Part shown: positions 34,283 to 44,175 of the stretch, one piece after another
Layout: each line of letters starts with the position of its first letter
Position numbering within the stretch: position 1 is the first letter of the stretch
Origin: Sulfitobacter aestuariivivens
GTDB lineage: Bacteria; Pseudomonadota; Alphaproteobacteria; Rhodobacterales; Rhodobacteraceae
Direction of reading: 5' to 3'
Assembly: GCF_014763045.1 (NCBI RefSeq)
Contig: NZ_JACTAG010000001.1
Coordinates: 1,550,001 to 1,614,000 of the forward strand
Length of the DNA stretch: 64,000 nt
Made by a program: the position numbers and the translations under genes
Notes under the pieces: generated by a model
What the model was told of the DNA's origin: nothing
Database searches by the model: none
Seen by the model: the letters and a program-made list of their open reading frames with translations, nothing else

Positions 34283-35544
34283 CAGGCAGCGCGGCGCTCT
34301 TGTAATGCCTCAAGGGTGGGAGCCCCCTCAATCGGACCGTATAGCGCCAGGGCTGTGGGGGCGGCCCCTGCCATGTGCTGGGCCATGTCGCGCACGTCGC
34401 CGGTGGTAACGGCGTCGATACGTTCGATGGTTTCCTCCAGCGGCGGAATGCGGTCCCAGATCTGAATGAGCCGCGCCAACCGCTCTGCCCGGTTTGACGG
34501 GCTTTCCAGACCCATCAACAGCCCGGCCTTCATCTGGGCCCGGGCGCGGGCCACCTCGGCGGGGCTCATGTCCTCAGCGGCGCGCTTCATTTCATCAATG
34601 GTGATCCCGGCAAGCTCAGGCAGTTGTTCGCCTGACGTGCCCGCATAGATCGTCATCATGCCGGTGTCGGCATAGGCCCCCGCCTGTGCAAAGATCGAAT
34701 AACACAGGCCGCGATGTTCCCGGATCTCCTGAAAAAGACGCGAGGACATGCCGCCTCCCAGCGCAGAGGCGTATATCTGCGCCACATAGATGTCGTCCGC
34801 CCGGTAGCCCGGCGATTCAAAACCAAGCGCAAAATGGGCCTGTTCCAGTGGTTTAAGCTGCCGCGTCTCCCCGCCGGTGAACCGGGCCGGGTCCATGTCA
34901 AAGGCCGGTTTACCCGGCATGTCCCCAAACAGATCCTCGGCCATACGGACTATTTCATCGTGGTCCACTGCGCCTGCGGCAGCGAGGATCATCTGCTCGG
35001 GGCCATAGTGTTGCCCAATGAAACCCGACAGGTCGGATTGACTGAACGCTGACACGCGCTCGGCCGGGCCAAGGATGGTGCGACCCATTGGCTGATCAGG
35101 ATAGGCTTGTTCCTGCAACCAGTCAAAGATCACGTCATCCGGCGTGTCGAGCGCCTGACCGATCTCTTGCAGAATGACACCACGCTCAATTTCGATCTCG
35201 CCCGGATCAAGGATAGGATTGCGCAGAATGTCAGCGATCACATCCAGCCCCAGCGCCACATCGTTTTCAAGAACCCGCACGTAATAGGCCGTCACCTCGC
35301 GGCTGGTGTAGGCGTTGATGTAGCCGCCCACGTCCTCGATGGCTTCGGCAATCTGCAACGCACTGCGCTTTTGCGTGCCCTTGAACGCCATATGCTCCAG
35401 AAAATGCGCAATCCCGTTCTGCTGCGGTGTCTCGTGGCGCGCGCCAGCGGTGACCCAGACCCCGATCGAGGCAGAGGCAAGACTGGGCATATGTTCGGTC
35501 ACAACGCGGAAACCGTTGGACAGGCGATGTTGGTTCAGGCTCAC
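34282..35544 (-). CDS. M16 family zinc peptidase
   Basis: A 420-residue protein. The inverted zinc motif HFLEH is near residue 47 (GIAHFLEHMAFKG), with the downstream Glu in EIEIERGVILQEI near 125. Two M16 domains are present and the C-terminal half is inactive, as in mitochondrial-processing-peptidase-like proteins. The start is GTG at 35544 overlapping the thrC stop (GTGA). The gene is in the usual Rhodobacterales position directly after thrC. It is thought to degrade or process peptides in the cytoplasm; no substrate is established. Confidence 0.9.
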   Translation of the reverse strand: MSLNQHRLSNGFRVVTEHMPSLASASIGVWVTAGARHETPQQNGIAHFLEHMAFKGTQKRSALQIAEAIEDVGGYINAYTSREVTAYYVRVLENDVALGLDVIADILRNPILDPGEIEIERGVILQEIGQALDTPDDVIFDWLQEQAYPDQPMGRTILGPAERVSAFSQSDLSGFIGQHYGPEQMILAAAGAVDHDEIVRMAEDLFGDMPGKPAFDMDPARFTGGETRQLKPLEQAHFALGFESPGYRADDIYVAQIYASALGGGMSSRLFQEIREHRGLCYSIFAQAGAYADTGMMTIYAGTSGEQLPELAGITIDEMKRAAEDMSPAEVARARAQMKAGLLMGLESPSNRAERLARLIQIWDRIPPLEETIERIDAVTTGDVRDMAQHMAGAAPTALALYGPIEGAPTLEALQERRAA

Positions 35545-36929
35545 GCGGACAGGTTTCCTTTGATGTGGGCCTTGAGGGCCTCAAGGTCGTTGGGCAAACG
35601 CGTCACACGTTCGTCGCGATCGAAAAGATCGCGCATGCGCGGTGGCAGGTCAGGCCGGATGCCGGTCGCTTTTTCCACCGCATCGGGAAACTTTGCCGGA
35701 TGGGCGGTTGCCAGCGTGATCATCGGAACTGCGGCATCGCGCATTTCTTCGGCCACTTTCACACCAACAGCGGAATGGGGGCACAAAAGCTCACCGGTTG
35801 CTTCCAGCATGTGGGTGATGGTCTGCATCGTTTCTTCTTCGGTCGCACGCCCTGAATCGTAGTGCTCGCGCAGCGATTCCATCGCACCCTGCGAGACGTC
35901 AAAGCCGCCCTCCGCCAGTTCCGCCATTTGCTGCACCACCGCCAACGCATCGCGGTCATAAGCGTCAAAAAGCGCGCGCTCGAAATTGGAAGACACCTGA
36001 ATGTCCATCGAGGGGCTGATCGACGGATGCGTAGGGCCCTTGTGATAGCCCTGCCCTTTGAGGCATCGATCCAGAATGTCGTTCTGATTGGTGGCCACGA
36101 TCAGCCTATCTATGGGCAGACCCATCCGCTTGGCGACGTAGCCGGCAAAGATGTCGCCAAAGTTGCCCGTCGGGACCGTAAAGCTGACTTTGCGATCTGG
36201 TGCGCCCAAAGACACCGCGGACGTAAAGTAATAGACAACTTGCGCAAGAACGCGGCCCCAGTTTATGGAATTCACCCCCGCCAGTTTCACCCCATCACGG
36301 AACTCAAAATCGTTGAACATGTCTTTCAGCCGGGCCTGACAATCGTCAAAGTCCCCCTCAAGCGCCAGCGCGTGCACATTGCTCTCGACAGGCGTGGTCA
36401 TCTGGCGGCGCTGCACCTCAGAGACGCGGCCATGGGGAAACAGAATGAACACATCCACATTATCAAGTCCCTTGAACGCCTCAATAGCGGCAGAGCCGGT
36501 ATCGCCAGAGGTCGCGCCGACAATCGTGACCCGGCTCCCCTTGCGGCCCAGCGCTGTCTGGAACATCTGGCCAATCAACTGCATGGCAAAGTCTTTGAAA
36601 GCCAGCGTTGGCCCGTGAAAGAGTTCCAGCAGGAAATGGTTGGGGGCAAGCTGCACCATGGGCGCGCGCGCTGTGTGACCGATCACGGCATAGGCCTCAT
36701 CAATCAGTGCCCGGAACACCTCGTCGGTAAATGTGTCCCCAATGAAGGGGCGCATGACCGCAAAGGCGACCTCCTCATAACTTTTTCCGGCCAGTGCTGC
36801 GATCTCTTGATGGGTCAGCGTCGGAATGGTTTCGGGCACATAAAGCCCGCCGTCGCGGGCAAGGCCGGTCAGCATCGCCTCTTCAAAGCTCAGGGCGGGG
36901 GCAGTGCCACGGGTAGAGATATAGCGCAT
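35541..36929 (-). CDS. thrC: Threonine synthase
   Basis: A 462-residue PLP enzyme, normal length for the long form. The start ATG at 36929 (MRYISTRGTAPALSFEEAML) is chosen since the frame upstream is unconserved. The PLP-lysine motif is GPTLAFKDFAMQL near residue 110, and the phosphate cup is TVPTGNFGDIFAGY near 255. It converts O-phosphohomoserine to threonine. It is separated by 4 nt from SURF1 and overlaps the M16 gene, so it is expressed from the cytochrome oxidase run. Confidence 0.95.
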   Translation of the reverse strand: MRYISTRGTAPALSFEEAMLTGLARDGGLYVPETIPTLTHQEIAALAGKSYEEVAFAVMRPFIGDTFTDEVFRALIDEAYAVIGHTARAPMVQLAPNHFLLELFHGPTLAFKDFAMQLIGQMFQTALGRKGSRVTIVGATSGDTGSAAIEAFKGLDNVDVFILFPHGRVSEVQRRQMTTPVESNVHALALEGDFDDCQARLKDMFNDFEFRDGVKLAGVNSINWGRVLAQVVYYFTSAVSLGAPDRKVSFTVPTGNFGDIFAGYVAKRMGLPIDRLIVATNQNDILDRCLKGQGYHKGPTHPSISPSMDIQVSSNFERALFDAYDRDALAVVQQMAELAEGGFDVSQGAMESLREHYDSGRATEEETMQTITHMLEATGELLCPHSAVGVKVAEEMRDAAVPMITLATAHPAKFPDAVEKATGIRPDLPPRMRDLFDRDERVTRLPNDLEALKAHIKGNLSA

Positions 36930-36933
36930 TTCG

Positions 36934-37620
36934 TCAGCTTTCCGATGGATGCGCCCTGCGACGCAAAAAATAGAATGACATGGCAAGCCACAGGGCCGCC
37001 AGAGAGAACCACGTGATGGCGTATTGCAAGTGATTGTTGGGGATGCGGCTGGTGTCTACGGGCAAGGGCGTCGCGCCGATGGCTGACTCCGACATCTCCC
37101 GGGCAACCAGCAAAATGGGCCGGGTATCAAGCTGATCGGCCATAGCCGCGACATCGCGGGCGAACCAGATGTTGTTGTCCAGATCCGGCGTGGGTGTGAA
37201 ACTGTCGGTCTCGTCAGGCCACTGCAGATTGCCCGTCACCGTGACCGTCCCATCCGACGGATTCGAGGGCGCGGCGGGCAGCTGGGCCCCGGTCGGTACA
37301 AACCCATGATCCAAGAGGATCGGGCCTGTATCAGTCTCTAGCGCTGAAATGATGCGATAACCTGCGCCTTCGACCTTTTGGGAAACCAGGACACGCACAT
37401 AAGTGTCACGCCAGATCCCCGTCACTGTGACCGGCAAGAACGCATGCTTGTCAGCCACCGGGTCCGCAGGCAATTCAACCGCCTGGGCCTTGAGGCGTGC
37501 GTCGATATCCGCGATCACCCCTTCCTTCCACGCCAGCCGCTGCACCTGCCAGACGCCAAGCGCGATCAGGATGGCTGCCCCACCCAGTCCCACAATGATC
37601 AAGAAAGGCGCCGTGCGCAT
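36934..37620 (-). CDS. SURF1 family cytochrome oxidase assembly protein
   Basis: A 228-residue protein with two transmembrane spans, one at the N-terminus (PFLIIVGLGGAAILIALGVW) and one near the C-terminus (YAITWFSLAALWLAMSFYFL), enclosing a periplasmic domain. The conserved GVWQVQRLAWKE after TM1 and ILLDHGFVPTGAQLP, with the end HLQYAITWFSLA, match SURF1. SURF1 helps insert heme a into the oxidase. The terminator-like hairpin at 37639-37670 lies just upstream, so the gene may also have its own promoter. Confidence 0.92.
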   Translation of the reverse strand: MRTAPFLIIVGLGGAAILIALGVWQVQRLAWKEGVIADIDARLKAQAVELPADPVADKHAFLPVTVTGIWRDTYVRVLVSQKVEGAGYRIISALETDTGPILLDHGFVPTGAQLPAAPSNPSDGTVTVTGNLQWPDETDSFTPTPDLDNNIWFARDVAAMADQLDTRPILLVAREMSESAIGATPLPVDTSRIPNNHLQYAITWFSLAALWLAMSFYFLRRRAHPSES

Positions 37621-37638
37621 CAGCTTCTCGTCCGCTCA

Positions 37639-37670
37639 AATGAAAAGCGCGCGAGGGGTGCTCGCGCGCT
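37639..37670 (-). terminator. Terminator-like hairpin between ctaE and SURF1
   Basis: On the minus strand AGCGCGCGAG-CACCC-CTCGCGCGCT is a 10-bp perfect stem with a 5-nt loop, followed by TTTCATTT. It could end part of the ctaC-ctaE messages before SURF1-thrC. Confidence 0.7.
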
Positions 37671-37707
37671 CTGGTTTTAGTCACTCAAGTGTCAGGCGCA
37701 AGCCCGG

Positions 37708-38553
37708 TTAGCCGGCAAAGACCGATACGCCCCAGACGTAGACCGCAAAGAAGAGGAACAGCCAGACAACATCAACGAAATGCCAGTACCAGGCTGCCGC
37801 CTCAAAGCCTACGTGCTTTTCTGCCGTGAAATCGCCTCGCGCGGCGCGCAGGTAGCACACGAAGAGGAAGATCGTCCCGATGATCACATGCGCGCCGTGA
37901 AAGCCCGTCGCCATGAAGAAGGCGGAGAAGAAGGCGTCTTCGCCAAAGGCCCAGCCCTTGTAAAGCAGGTAGCTGTATTCGTAGGCCTGAATGCCCGTGA
38001 AGAGCAGCCCCAGTACAACCGCAATCAACAAGCCGTTCTTGATGTCCTTACGCGGGCCGCCATGCACCAGCGCATGGTGCGCCCAGGTCACCGCACAGCC
38101 AGAAAGCAGCAGGATCAACGTATTGATCAGCGGCAGATGAAAAGCGTCTACGGCGTAGAATTCCGGCGGGACATATTCCGAACCCGCGTATTCGTTCATT
38201 GGATACAGTGCTGGTTTGAAGAAGGTCCAGAACCACGCCACAAAGAACATCACCTCGGACATGATGAACAGGATAAAGCCATAGCGCAGGCCGATGCGCA
38301 CAACGCCCGTGTGATCCCCCACGTGGCTTTCGATCACCACTTCGCGCCACCAGCCAAACATCGTGTAAAGCACGGCCACGAAGCCAATCAGAAAGAGCCA
38401 GGGACCGGTGATCGAGAACAGGCCAAAGATCGGCACACCGTCGGCCATCCAGGCCACCGCGCCAAACAGCATGACAAATCCCGCAACGGCACCCAACAAG
38501 GGCCAGATCGAGGGGTTCAGGATGTGATAATCGTGGTCTTTTGCATGGGCCAT
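37708..38553 (-). CDS. ctaE: Cytochrome c oxidase subunit III
   Basis: A 281-residue protein with seven transmembrane segments. Conserved features are [16 protein letters not shown] at the N-terminus, [12 protein letters not shown], the phospholipid/Glu region [13 protein letters not shown] near 100, and [14 protein letters not shown] near 190 together with [18 protein letters not shown] at the end. It stabilises the aa3-type oxidase and its proton uptake. It follows ctaG by 23 nt in the same operon. Confidence 0.96.
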   Translation of the reverse strand: MAHAKDHDYHILNPSIWPLLGAVAGFVMLFGAVAWMADGVPIFGLFSITGPWLFLIGFVAVLYTMFGWWREVVIESHVGDHTGVVRIGLRYGFILFIMSEVMFFVAWFWTFFKPALYPMNEYAGSEYVPPEFYAVDAFHLPLINTLILLLSGCAVTWAHHALVHGGPRKDIKNGLLIAVVLGLLFTGIQAYEYSYLLYKGWAFGEDAFFSAFFMATGFHGAHVIIGTIFLFVCYLRAARGDFTAEKHVGFEAAAWYWHFVDVVWLFLFFAVYVWGVSVFAG

Positions 38554-38576
38554 GGTGGTCGGTCCCTCACCTTTTG

Positions 38577-39152
38577 CTAATTCAGGTCTGTTGTTGTGGC
38601 CGTATCCAGAGAGGCATAGCCCTCCGGCAGGTCAATTTCGTAGAACGTATAGGACAGTGTGATGGTATGTACATACTTGCCATCGCGGTCTGTCACAATT
38701 TCAGGGTCAACAAAGAAGCTGACCGGCATCTGCACGGTCTCGCCGGGGGCAAGAACCTGTTCCTGAAAGCAGAAACAGTCGATCTTTTCGAAAAACGCAC
38801 CGGCGGTATAGGGCGTCACATTATAGCTCGCCTGCCCTGCGATGGGGCGGCTTGTGGGGTTATGCGCCTCATAAAAGGCCAGCCCCGTCTCGCCGATCCG
38901 CACTTCCATCTCCCGCACCACGGGTTTGAAGTCCCAGGCCATCCCGCTGTTGAGCGTGCCGTCAAACCGCACAGTGATGGTCTGATCAAGGATGTCCTCT
39001 GAGGCCGCAGTGGCTGTACCCGGCACGCCACCGAACCCGGTAACACGACAGAACCAGTCGTAAAATGGTACCGACGCCCAGGCAAGGCCACCCATCAACA
39101 GCACCACCGAAACAGTCTGCACCACGGTTTTCTTGGGACCCGACATTGCCAT
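38577..39152 (-). CDS. ctaG: Cytochrome c oxidase assembly protein CtaG (Cox11 family)
   Basis: A 191-residue protein with one N-terminal transmembrane helix and a periplasmic domain. The copper-binding motif is CFCFQEQ near residue 123 ([15 protein letters not shown]), and [12 protein letters not shown] lies after the helix. CtaG/Cox11 delivers copper to the CuB site of subunit I. The ATG overlaps the stop of the small membrane protein gene upstream (TGATG); an ATG two codons later is an alternative. Confidence 0.95.
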   Translation of the reverse strand: MAMSGPKKTVVQTVSVVLLMGGLAWASVPFYDWFCRVTGFGGVPGTATAASEDILDQTITVRFDGTLNSGMAWDFKPVVREMEVRIGETGLAFYEAHNPTSRPIAGQASYNVTPYTAGAFFEKIDCFCFQEQVLAPGETVQMPVSFFVDPEIVTDRDGKYVHTITLSYTFYEIDLPEGYASLDTATTTDLN

Positions 39153-39334
39153 CAGTCGCTTGCCCCCTGCTGAGGTGCGCCCGTGTTGACCGGCGCCTGG
39201 CTAAAATCAATTTGGGTGATCTTCACAAAGGTCAGCGCCATCACCAGAACCACGAACCCGGCCAACATCAGGCCGACACCGATATTGCGACCCTTGCGAC
39301 GGCCATGCAATTCATGTTCGGCACGTATGCTCAT
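39152..39334 (-). CDS. Small membrane protein of the cytochrome oxidase operon
   Basis: A 60-residue protein from the ATG at 39334, which overlaps the ctaB stop (ATGA); a start 12 nt earlier is less likely. It has a basic N-terminus (MSIRAEHELHGRRKGRN) and one transmembrane span (VGLMLAGFVVLVMALTFVKI), then a short periplasmic tail. A protein of this size sits between ctaB and ctaG in many Rhodobacterales (sometimes called CoxF). The function is unknown; operon context suggests an oxidase assembly role. Confidence 0.8.
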   Translation of the reverse strand: MSIRAEHELHGRRKGRNIGVGLMLAGFVVLVMALTFVKITQIDFSQAPVNTGAPQQGASD

Positions 39335-40260
39335 GCCAGCCCCCATCCACGCAGGCTCGCTTCAATCAGGATCGCGCCGAAATGCAGGAACAGGTAATAA
39401 AGCGACAGGCGGAAAAACTTGCGTTCCACCAGATAGCTGTCGGCCTCGGCCTGAACTTCATCCCGGTTCCAGATGCGATATGCCCCCACCAAAAAGAGCG
39501 CGTTCAGCACCACAGCGACGGTCAGATAGATATAGCCGCCGACGGCCGTGAACCCGGTGCCGATTGCCAGCACCGCCAACAGCACCGTATAGGCAAGGAT
39601 ATGACGCCGCGTCAACGGGCGACCGTGGGTCACTGTCAGCATCGGTACTTCGGCATCGTCATAGTCCGACCGCATGAAAAGCGCCAAGGCCCAGAAATGC
39701 GGCGGCGTCCACATGAAGATCAGCGCGAACATCAACCATGCCTCGACCGAGAAAGTGCCGGTCGCGACGATCCATCCGATCACCGGTGGGAAGGCTCCCG
39801 CAGCCCCGCCAATGACGATGTTCTGCGGCGTCAATCGCTTGAGCCACATGGAATAGATCACGATGTAGAAAAAGATCGTAAAGGCCAGCATCGCGGCAGC
39901 CAGCAGGTTTGCCGCCAGCGCCAGCATCATTACGCTGAGGCCCGACAAGGCCACACCAAGATACAGCGCCTCGCGCGGTTCAACCTTGCCCGCTGGGATG
40001 GGTCGTTTGGCGGTGCGGCGCATTACGGCGTCAATATCCGCGTCCCACCACATATTCAGCGCGCCAGAGGCCCCGGCCCCGATGGCGATGAACAGAATGG
40101 ACGCAAAGCCGATCACAGGATGCACCGAAGCAGGCGCAGCCAGCATGCCGACAAGGGCCGTGAAAACAACCAATTGCATCACACGCGGCTTCATCAAAGC
40201 GAAGTAATCGCCCAGTTCGGCCTCATATTCAGTGGCTGGTGTGTTGGTGACGTCAGTCAT
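39331..40260 (-). CDS. ctaB: Heme O synthase (protoheme IX farnesyltransferase)
   Basis: A 309-residue UbiA-superfamily prenyltransferase with about nine spans. The first aspartate-rich motif is NMWWDADIDAVMRRTAKRP near residue 68, and the second is near RSDYDDAEVPM around residue 205. It attaches farnesyl to protoheme for the aa3 oxidase. The frame ends in an ATGA overlap with the small membrane protein gene. It is preceded by a hairpin at 40322-40342. Confidence 0.96.
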   Translation of the reverse strand: MTDVTNTPATEYEAELGDYFALMKPRVMQLVVFTALVGMLAAPASVHPVIGFASILFIAIGAGASGALNMWWDADIDAVMRRTAKRPIPAGKVEPREALYLGVALSGLSVMMLALAANLLAAAMLAFTIFFYIVIYSMWLKRLTPQNIVIGGAAGAFPPVIGWIVATGTFSVEAWLMFALIFMWTPPHFWALALFMRSDYDDAEVPMLTVTHGRPLTRRHILAYTVLLAVLAIGTGFTAVGGYIYLTVAVVLNALFLVGAYRIWNRDEVQAEADSYLVERKFFRLSLYYLFLHFGAILIEASLRGWGLA

Positions 40261-40321
40261 CCTTCACGGGTCCTTCGGTTGGCAATGGCGGCTAAAAAGC
40301 GCGCGCCCTTTGGTGTGAGAA

Positions 40322-40342
40322 CGGGACCCCGCAGAGGTCCCG
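40322..40342 (-). terminator. Hairpin between ctaC and ctaB
   Basis: CGGGACC and GGTCCCG pair perfectly around a 7-nt loop. On the minus strand the following bases are TTCTCAC, so the U-run is weak; it is more likely an attenuating or RNA-stabilising structure than a full terminator. Confidence 0.45.
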
Positions 40343-40384
40343 ATGGTCTGTTATGCGGCCGCGCATTGCGGCGGCGTCTGAGGA

Positions 40385-41308
40385 TCAGTTGGACGCGACC
40401 TGCACGTCCGACTTGATACCTGCGTATTCTTCCTTGGCCTTGCCCAGCCATTCGGCATAGGCCTCTTCAGAGACGACCTTGACCGTGATGGGCATATAGG
40501 CGTGCGCCTGGCCGCACAGCTCAGAACACTGACCAAAGTAGGTGCCCTCGCGCTCGGCCTTGAACCACAGTTCCGCCAGACGGCCCGGCACCGCGTCCTG
40601 CTTCACGCCAAAGGACGGGATCGTCCAGGCGTGGATCACGTCAGAGCCCGTTACCTGCACAACGATGGTCTTGTTCACGGGAATGACGACGGCAGTATCG
40701 GTGGCAAGCAGGAACTCATCGCGGGAATAGCCGGCGTCCTCCAGTTTCTTGGCCATCACGTCACTCATCACATGGGCGACGGCGCCTGCGTCTTCTTCCT
40801 CGGCGGTCAGGGTTGCGGGTGCGCCGATCATGTAGCTGTCAAACGCAAAACCCTCATCGACATATTCATGGGTCCAGTACCACTGGTTGCCGATGGCCTT
40901 GATGGTGATGTCAGCCTGCGGGATTTCCTGCTGGCGGAACAGCACCGGCAGAGAGAACGCACCGATGAACACGAGGATGATGATCGGCACGATGGTCCAG
41001 GCGATCTCAACCGGGGTGTTGTGGGTGAAGGTCGCCGCAGTCGGGTTCCGCTTCTTGTTGTAGCGGATGATCACCCAGCCAATAAGCGCCGTCACAAACA
41101 GCGTGATCGCGGTGATGATGATCAGAATCAGCCAGTCCAGGCTTTGCAGTGAAACCGCCAGTTCGGTCACGGCCGGCTGAAAGCCGGTTTCGCCGGGCAC
41201 GGGTTTCCCGATCGATTCAAGACCGTCGATGCGCAGGTTTTCCTGTGCGAACGCGGGCATCGCCGCGATGCCGGTCAGGGCAGCAAGTGGAGTGAGAAGT
41301 TTTTTCAT
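40385..41308 (-). CDS. ctaC: Cytochrome c oxidase subunit II
   Basis: A 307-residue protein from ATG 41308 (AGGA seven nt upstream). It has a signal peptide ([20 protein letters not shown]), two transmembrane helices, and a periplasmic cupredoxin domain. The CuA ligands are in [17 protein letters not shown] near residue 275, with the preceding Glu/His region [11 protein letters not shown] near 235. The subunit accepts electrons from cytochrome c. It is the first gene of the cta run in the minus direction, so the main promoter should lie at about 41310-41440, in the gap shared with the divergent tldD. Confidence 0.96.
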   Translation of the reverse strand: MKKLLTPLAALTGIAAMPAFAQENLRIDGLESIGKPVPGETGFQPAVTELAVSLQSLDWLILIIITAITLFVTALIGWVIIRYNKKRNPTAATFTHNTPVEIAWTIVPIIILVFIGAFSLPVLFRQQEIPQADITIKAIGNQWYWTHEYVDEGFAFDSYMIGAPATLTAEEEDAGAVAHVMSDVMAKKLEDAGYSRDEFLLATDTAVVIPVNKTIVVQVTGSDVIHAWTIPSFGVKQDAVPGRLAELWFKAEREGTYFGQCSELCGQAHAYMPITVKVVSEEAYAEWLGKAKEEYAGIKSDVQVASN

Positions 41309-41486
41309 AGTGCGTCCTGATCTCGTGACCAAAGGTGGTGCGATTCTGGGTCCGGTCCAGAGAATGCCCTGATCCCGTTGTCTTTGGCATGCTTACAATC
41401 ATATTCTGAGGCCAAGATAAAGACATCCGATTGCGTCAATGAGACGCGATTTGCCAGATTTCGCCCGTAACCCAAGGATTTCCACC

Positions 41487-42908
41487 ATGAGCAGCCCCGC
41501 TTTTTCGCCCTTTGAGGCCAGTCTTGACCGTGAAAGCGCGCTGAAAGTGCTGCGCGCCGCCACAGATGGCGCCGATGACGGTGAACTTTTTCTGGAGCGC
41601 CGCAGGTCAGAGGCAATGGTGTTCGATGACGGTCGGCTCAAAACAGCAAGCTATGATGCTTCTGAGGGATTCGGTCTGCGCGCCGTGCGCGGTGAAGTGG
41701 CAGGGTACGCCCATTCCACCGACATTTCTCTTCCCGCGCTCACCCGCGCGGCGGAAACGACCCGCCTGGCCGTCGGGGACGGTGGGGGCACTTTGGACGT
41801 GGCCCCCGAAGGGACCAACCGGCGGCTTTATACAGATCAGGACCCCATCGAGGGGGCCAGCTTCCCCGTCAAGGTCGAGACCCTGCGCCAGATCGATGCC
41901 TTTGTGCGCGATCTGGACCCGCGCGTCGTACAGGTCAGCGCGTCCATCGCCGCCAGTCTTCAAGAGGTTGAGATCCTGCGCCCGGAAGGGACCACCGTGC
42001 GGGATGTGCGGCCCATGACGCGGGTCAACGTCTCGGTCATTCTCGATCAGGACGGGCGGCGCGAAAGTGGCAGCGCGGGGGGCGGCGGGCGCATCGGGCT
42101 TGATGGCCTCTTGGATCCCGCTGACTGGCAGACCAAGGCGCGCGAGGCCGTTCGGATCGCCACCGTCAATCTTGGTGCGGTGCCAGCGCCTGCCGGTGTC
42201 ATGGATGTCGTACTTGGCCCTGGCTGGCCCGGCATCCTGCTGCACGAGGCCATCGGCCATGGGCTGGAAGGCGACTTCAACCGCAAAGGCACCAGTGCCT
42301 TTGCCGGATTGATGGGCCAGCAGATCGCAGCCAAGGGTGTGACGGTGCTCGATGATGGCACCATCCCCGACAGGCGCGGGTCGATCAGTGTGGACGACGA
42401 AGGCACCGCCAGTGCCAAAAACGTGCTGATCGAGGACGGCGTCCTGGTCGGCTACATGCAGGATCGCCAGAACGCCCGCCTCATGGGGGCGAAAAGCACA
42501 GGCAACGGCCGCCGCCAGAGCTTCGCACATATACCCATGCCGCGCATGACGAACACTTACATGCTGGGCGGCGACACCGCTCCGGGGGACATCGTGGCGG
42601 ATCTCAAGGACGGCATCTATGCAGTCGGCTTTGGTGGCGGGCAGGTTGATATCACCAACGGCAAGTTCGTGTTCAGCTGCACCGAGGCCTACCGCGTCCA
42701 GAACGGTAAGATCGGCGCACCCGTCAAAGGGGCAACCCTGATCGGTGATGGAGCCACAGCGCTGAGGCAGATCCGCGCCATCGGCGACGATCCGGCGCTT
42801 GATCCGGGCATGGGCAATTGCGGCAAGCAGGGGCAATGGGTGCCTGTGGGCGTCGGTCAGCCGACACTGATGATTGGCGGACTGACGGTTGGGGGCGCTG
42901 CGGCATGA
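41487..42908 (+). CDS. tldD: TldD metalloprotease
   Basis: A 473-residue protein; ATG 41487 follows AAGGATT. The zinc motif is HEAIGHGLEGDF near residue 255 and the conserved end is GNCGKQGQWVPVGVGQPTL. TldD pairs with TldE (PmbA) to degrade small peptides and toxins such as microcin precursors. TldE is not in this window. The gene diverges from ctaC. It is followed by a 370-nt stretch without genes. Confidence 0.95.
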   Translation: MSSPAFSPFEASLDRESALKVLRAATDGADDGELFLERRRSEAMVFDDGRLKTASYDASEGFGLRAVRGEVAGYAHSTDISLPALTRAAETTRLAVGDGGGTLDVAPEGTNRRLYTDQDPIEGASFPVKVETLRQIDAFVRDLDPRVVQVSASIAASLQEVEILRPEGTTVRDVRPMTRVNVSVILDQDGRRESGSAGGGGRIGLDGLLDPADWQTKAREAVRIATVNLGAVPAPAGVMDVVLGPGWPGILLHEAIGHGLEGDFNRKGTSAFAGLMGQQIAAKGVTVLDDGTIPDRRGSISVDDEGTASAKNVLIEDGVLVGYMQDRQNARLMGAKSTGNGRRQSFAHIPMPRMTNTYMLGGDTAPGDIVADLKDGIYAVGFGGGQVDITNGKFVFSCTEAYRVQNGKIGAPVKGATLIGDGATALRQIRAIGDDPALDPGMGNCGKQGQWVPVGVGQPTLMIGGLTVGGAAA

Positions 42909-43279
42909 CGAAGACTGGCGAACCCGATATCTGGAAGGCCGCTTTGCGGACAAAGTGAGCATTCGCTGCGTTTGCGCCAATGACTGCTATCCGAAATCGA
43001 GAGATGTCAAGGAATGTGGTTTTTGAACGATATCAAAGACCTTGCTCTTCTCAAACTCGGTGGTTGGTTTGATGAGTTACGAGCTAGGTACTGAGGCGGC
43101 CTCGCCGCGACTGGCACCGGGAGCGAACCGTCATGCAAACCCTGCTCGAGAGAGGTCGGTGGTGTGGCCTCCAGCGCTCGTCAGAAACCGCCTGTGCGGC
43201 ACGTTGCGCCAAAAGATGCTCCCTTTTTGAACTTCGCCGAAAGAGCGTTGTGGCGCGTTTAGAATGGCTACAATGAAGG
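42909..43279. other. 371-nt stretch without a supported gene
   Basis: This stretch lies between tldD (plus) and the convergent sulfotransferase gene (minus). Short frames on both strands have no ribosome site, domain or codon bias. I see no strong terminator. Confidence 0.4.
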
Positions 43280-44155
43280 TCACGACCCAAAAGCATCCAA
43301 CTTTTCCACATCATGCTGGACAGCAGCTGATGCCTTGATCAGATCTTTAGGAAACACTGACAGATCATGGTCGAGACTGCGTCCGATTGTCGTGGGGCGT
43401 AGCATTTCTGCGGGCAGTGCCAGAGTATCAGGCAGGTCGAGAAAGCGACGCATACGCTGCCAATTTGGGTCTGGCCGCGCGCACACATCTTCGTAATGCA
43501 TGACCAGAAAGCGGCCCGGCATATGCCGGGCACCATAGTCGAGCGTGGCACGGTTCGCGACGGTCCAGAAAAGCAACTGACGGATTGGCAGAGAAACATC
43601 GGGCGTGTTGGGCAAACCGTAGAGATGGCCCCAGTGCCGCGCTTGCCAGGTATTGGCGCTAAAGGCCATGTCGAGCCCGTTGCGCACCACGTGGATGTAG
43701 CGCAGGCCGGCGATGCCTTGATTCAGATGCGGCAGGAAGATGTGGGTATTAGGCTCCTTCCAGCCCCAAGGACCATCACTGGGACCAGAGGCGACGAGCG
43801 CGTCGGCATGGAAGGTTTGCGCTCCACAGTGCCACGGCCCTTCTGGGGGCAGATCGGCGCGCAACCTGGTGATCAACGCCGCGTCGTCAGCTGATAGATC
43901 GTCTGAAAGTCCCGTGGTCATAGCCCGGCGAAAAAGTCGCACGGCGTTGGCGACGTCGGCGGGATCGGGCTGTGCGCGGGCCCAAGCGGCTTGTTTGAAC
44001 AACACCGTGAACCAGAGGTTGTCGAGCGGATCATTAAGTGTATTGCCGATATGATACCCGGCGTATTGTAACATGGCGGCAAAGACCCGGGTACCTGAAC
44101 CGCCCAATCCACCAATGGCGACTGCGGGCGGCAGGATAGATTGGGTTTGGGTCAT
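43280..44155 (-). CDS. Sulfotransferase-like protein
   Basis: A 291-residue protein. The ATG at 44155 is behind AAGGAG; a GTG at 44176 would overlap the upstream stop. The 5'-phosphosulfate loop-like GGLGGSGTRVFAAMLQYAG is at residues 14-32, and the 3'-phosphate motif resembles YIHVVRNGLDMAFSANTW near 150. It therefore looks like a PAPS-dependent sulfotransferase or a close relative. The acceptor is unknown. It is the last gene of a three-gene set with a glycosyltransferase-like protein and a second sulfotransferase, which suggests sulfation of an extracellular glycan or similar surface polymer. Confidence 0.8.
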   Translation of the reverse strand: MTQTQSILPPAVAIGGLGGSGTRVFAAMLQYAGYHIGNTLNDPLDNLWFTVLFKQAAWARAQPDPADVANAVRLFRRAMTTGLSDDLSADDAALITRLRADLPPEGPWHCGAQTFHADALVASGPSDGPWGWKEPNTHIFLPHLNQGIAGLRYIHVVRNGLDMAFSANTWQARHWGHLYGLPNTPDVSLPIRQLLFWTVANRATLDYGARHMPGRFLVMHYEDVCARPDPNWQRMRRFLDLPDTLALPAEMLRPTTIGRSLDHDLSVFPKDLIKASAAVQHDVEKLDAFGS

Positions 44156-44175
44156 GGCTGAGCTCTCCTTGATCA

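Noticed and set aside
40260..40384. A possible riboswitch-like structure between ctaB and ctaC
   Set aside because: Only a simple 7-bp hairpin is seen; nothing resembles a known riboswitch.
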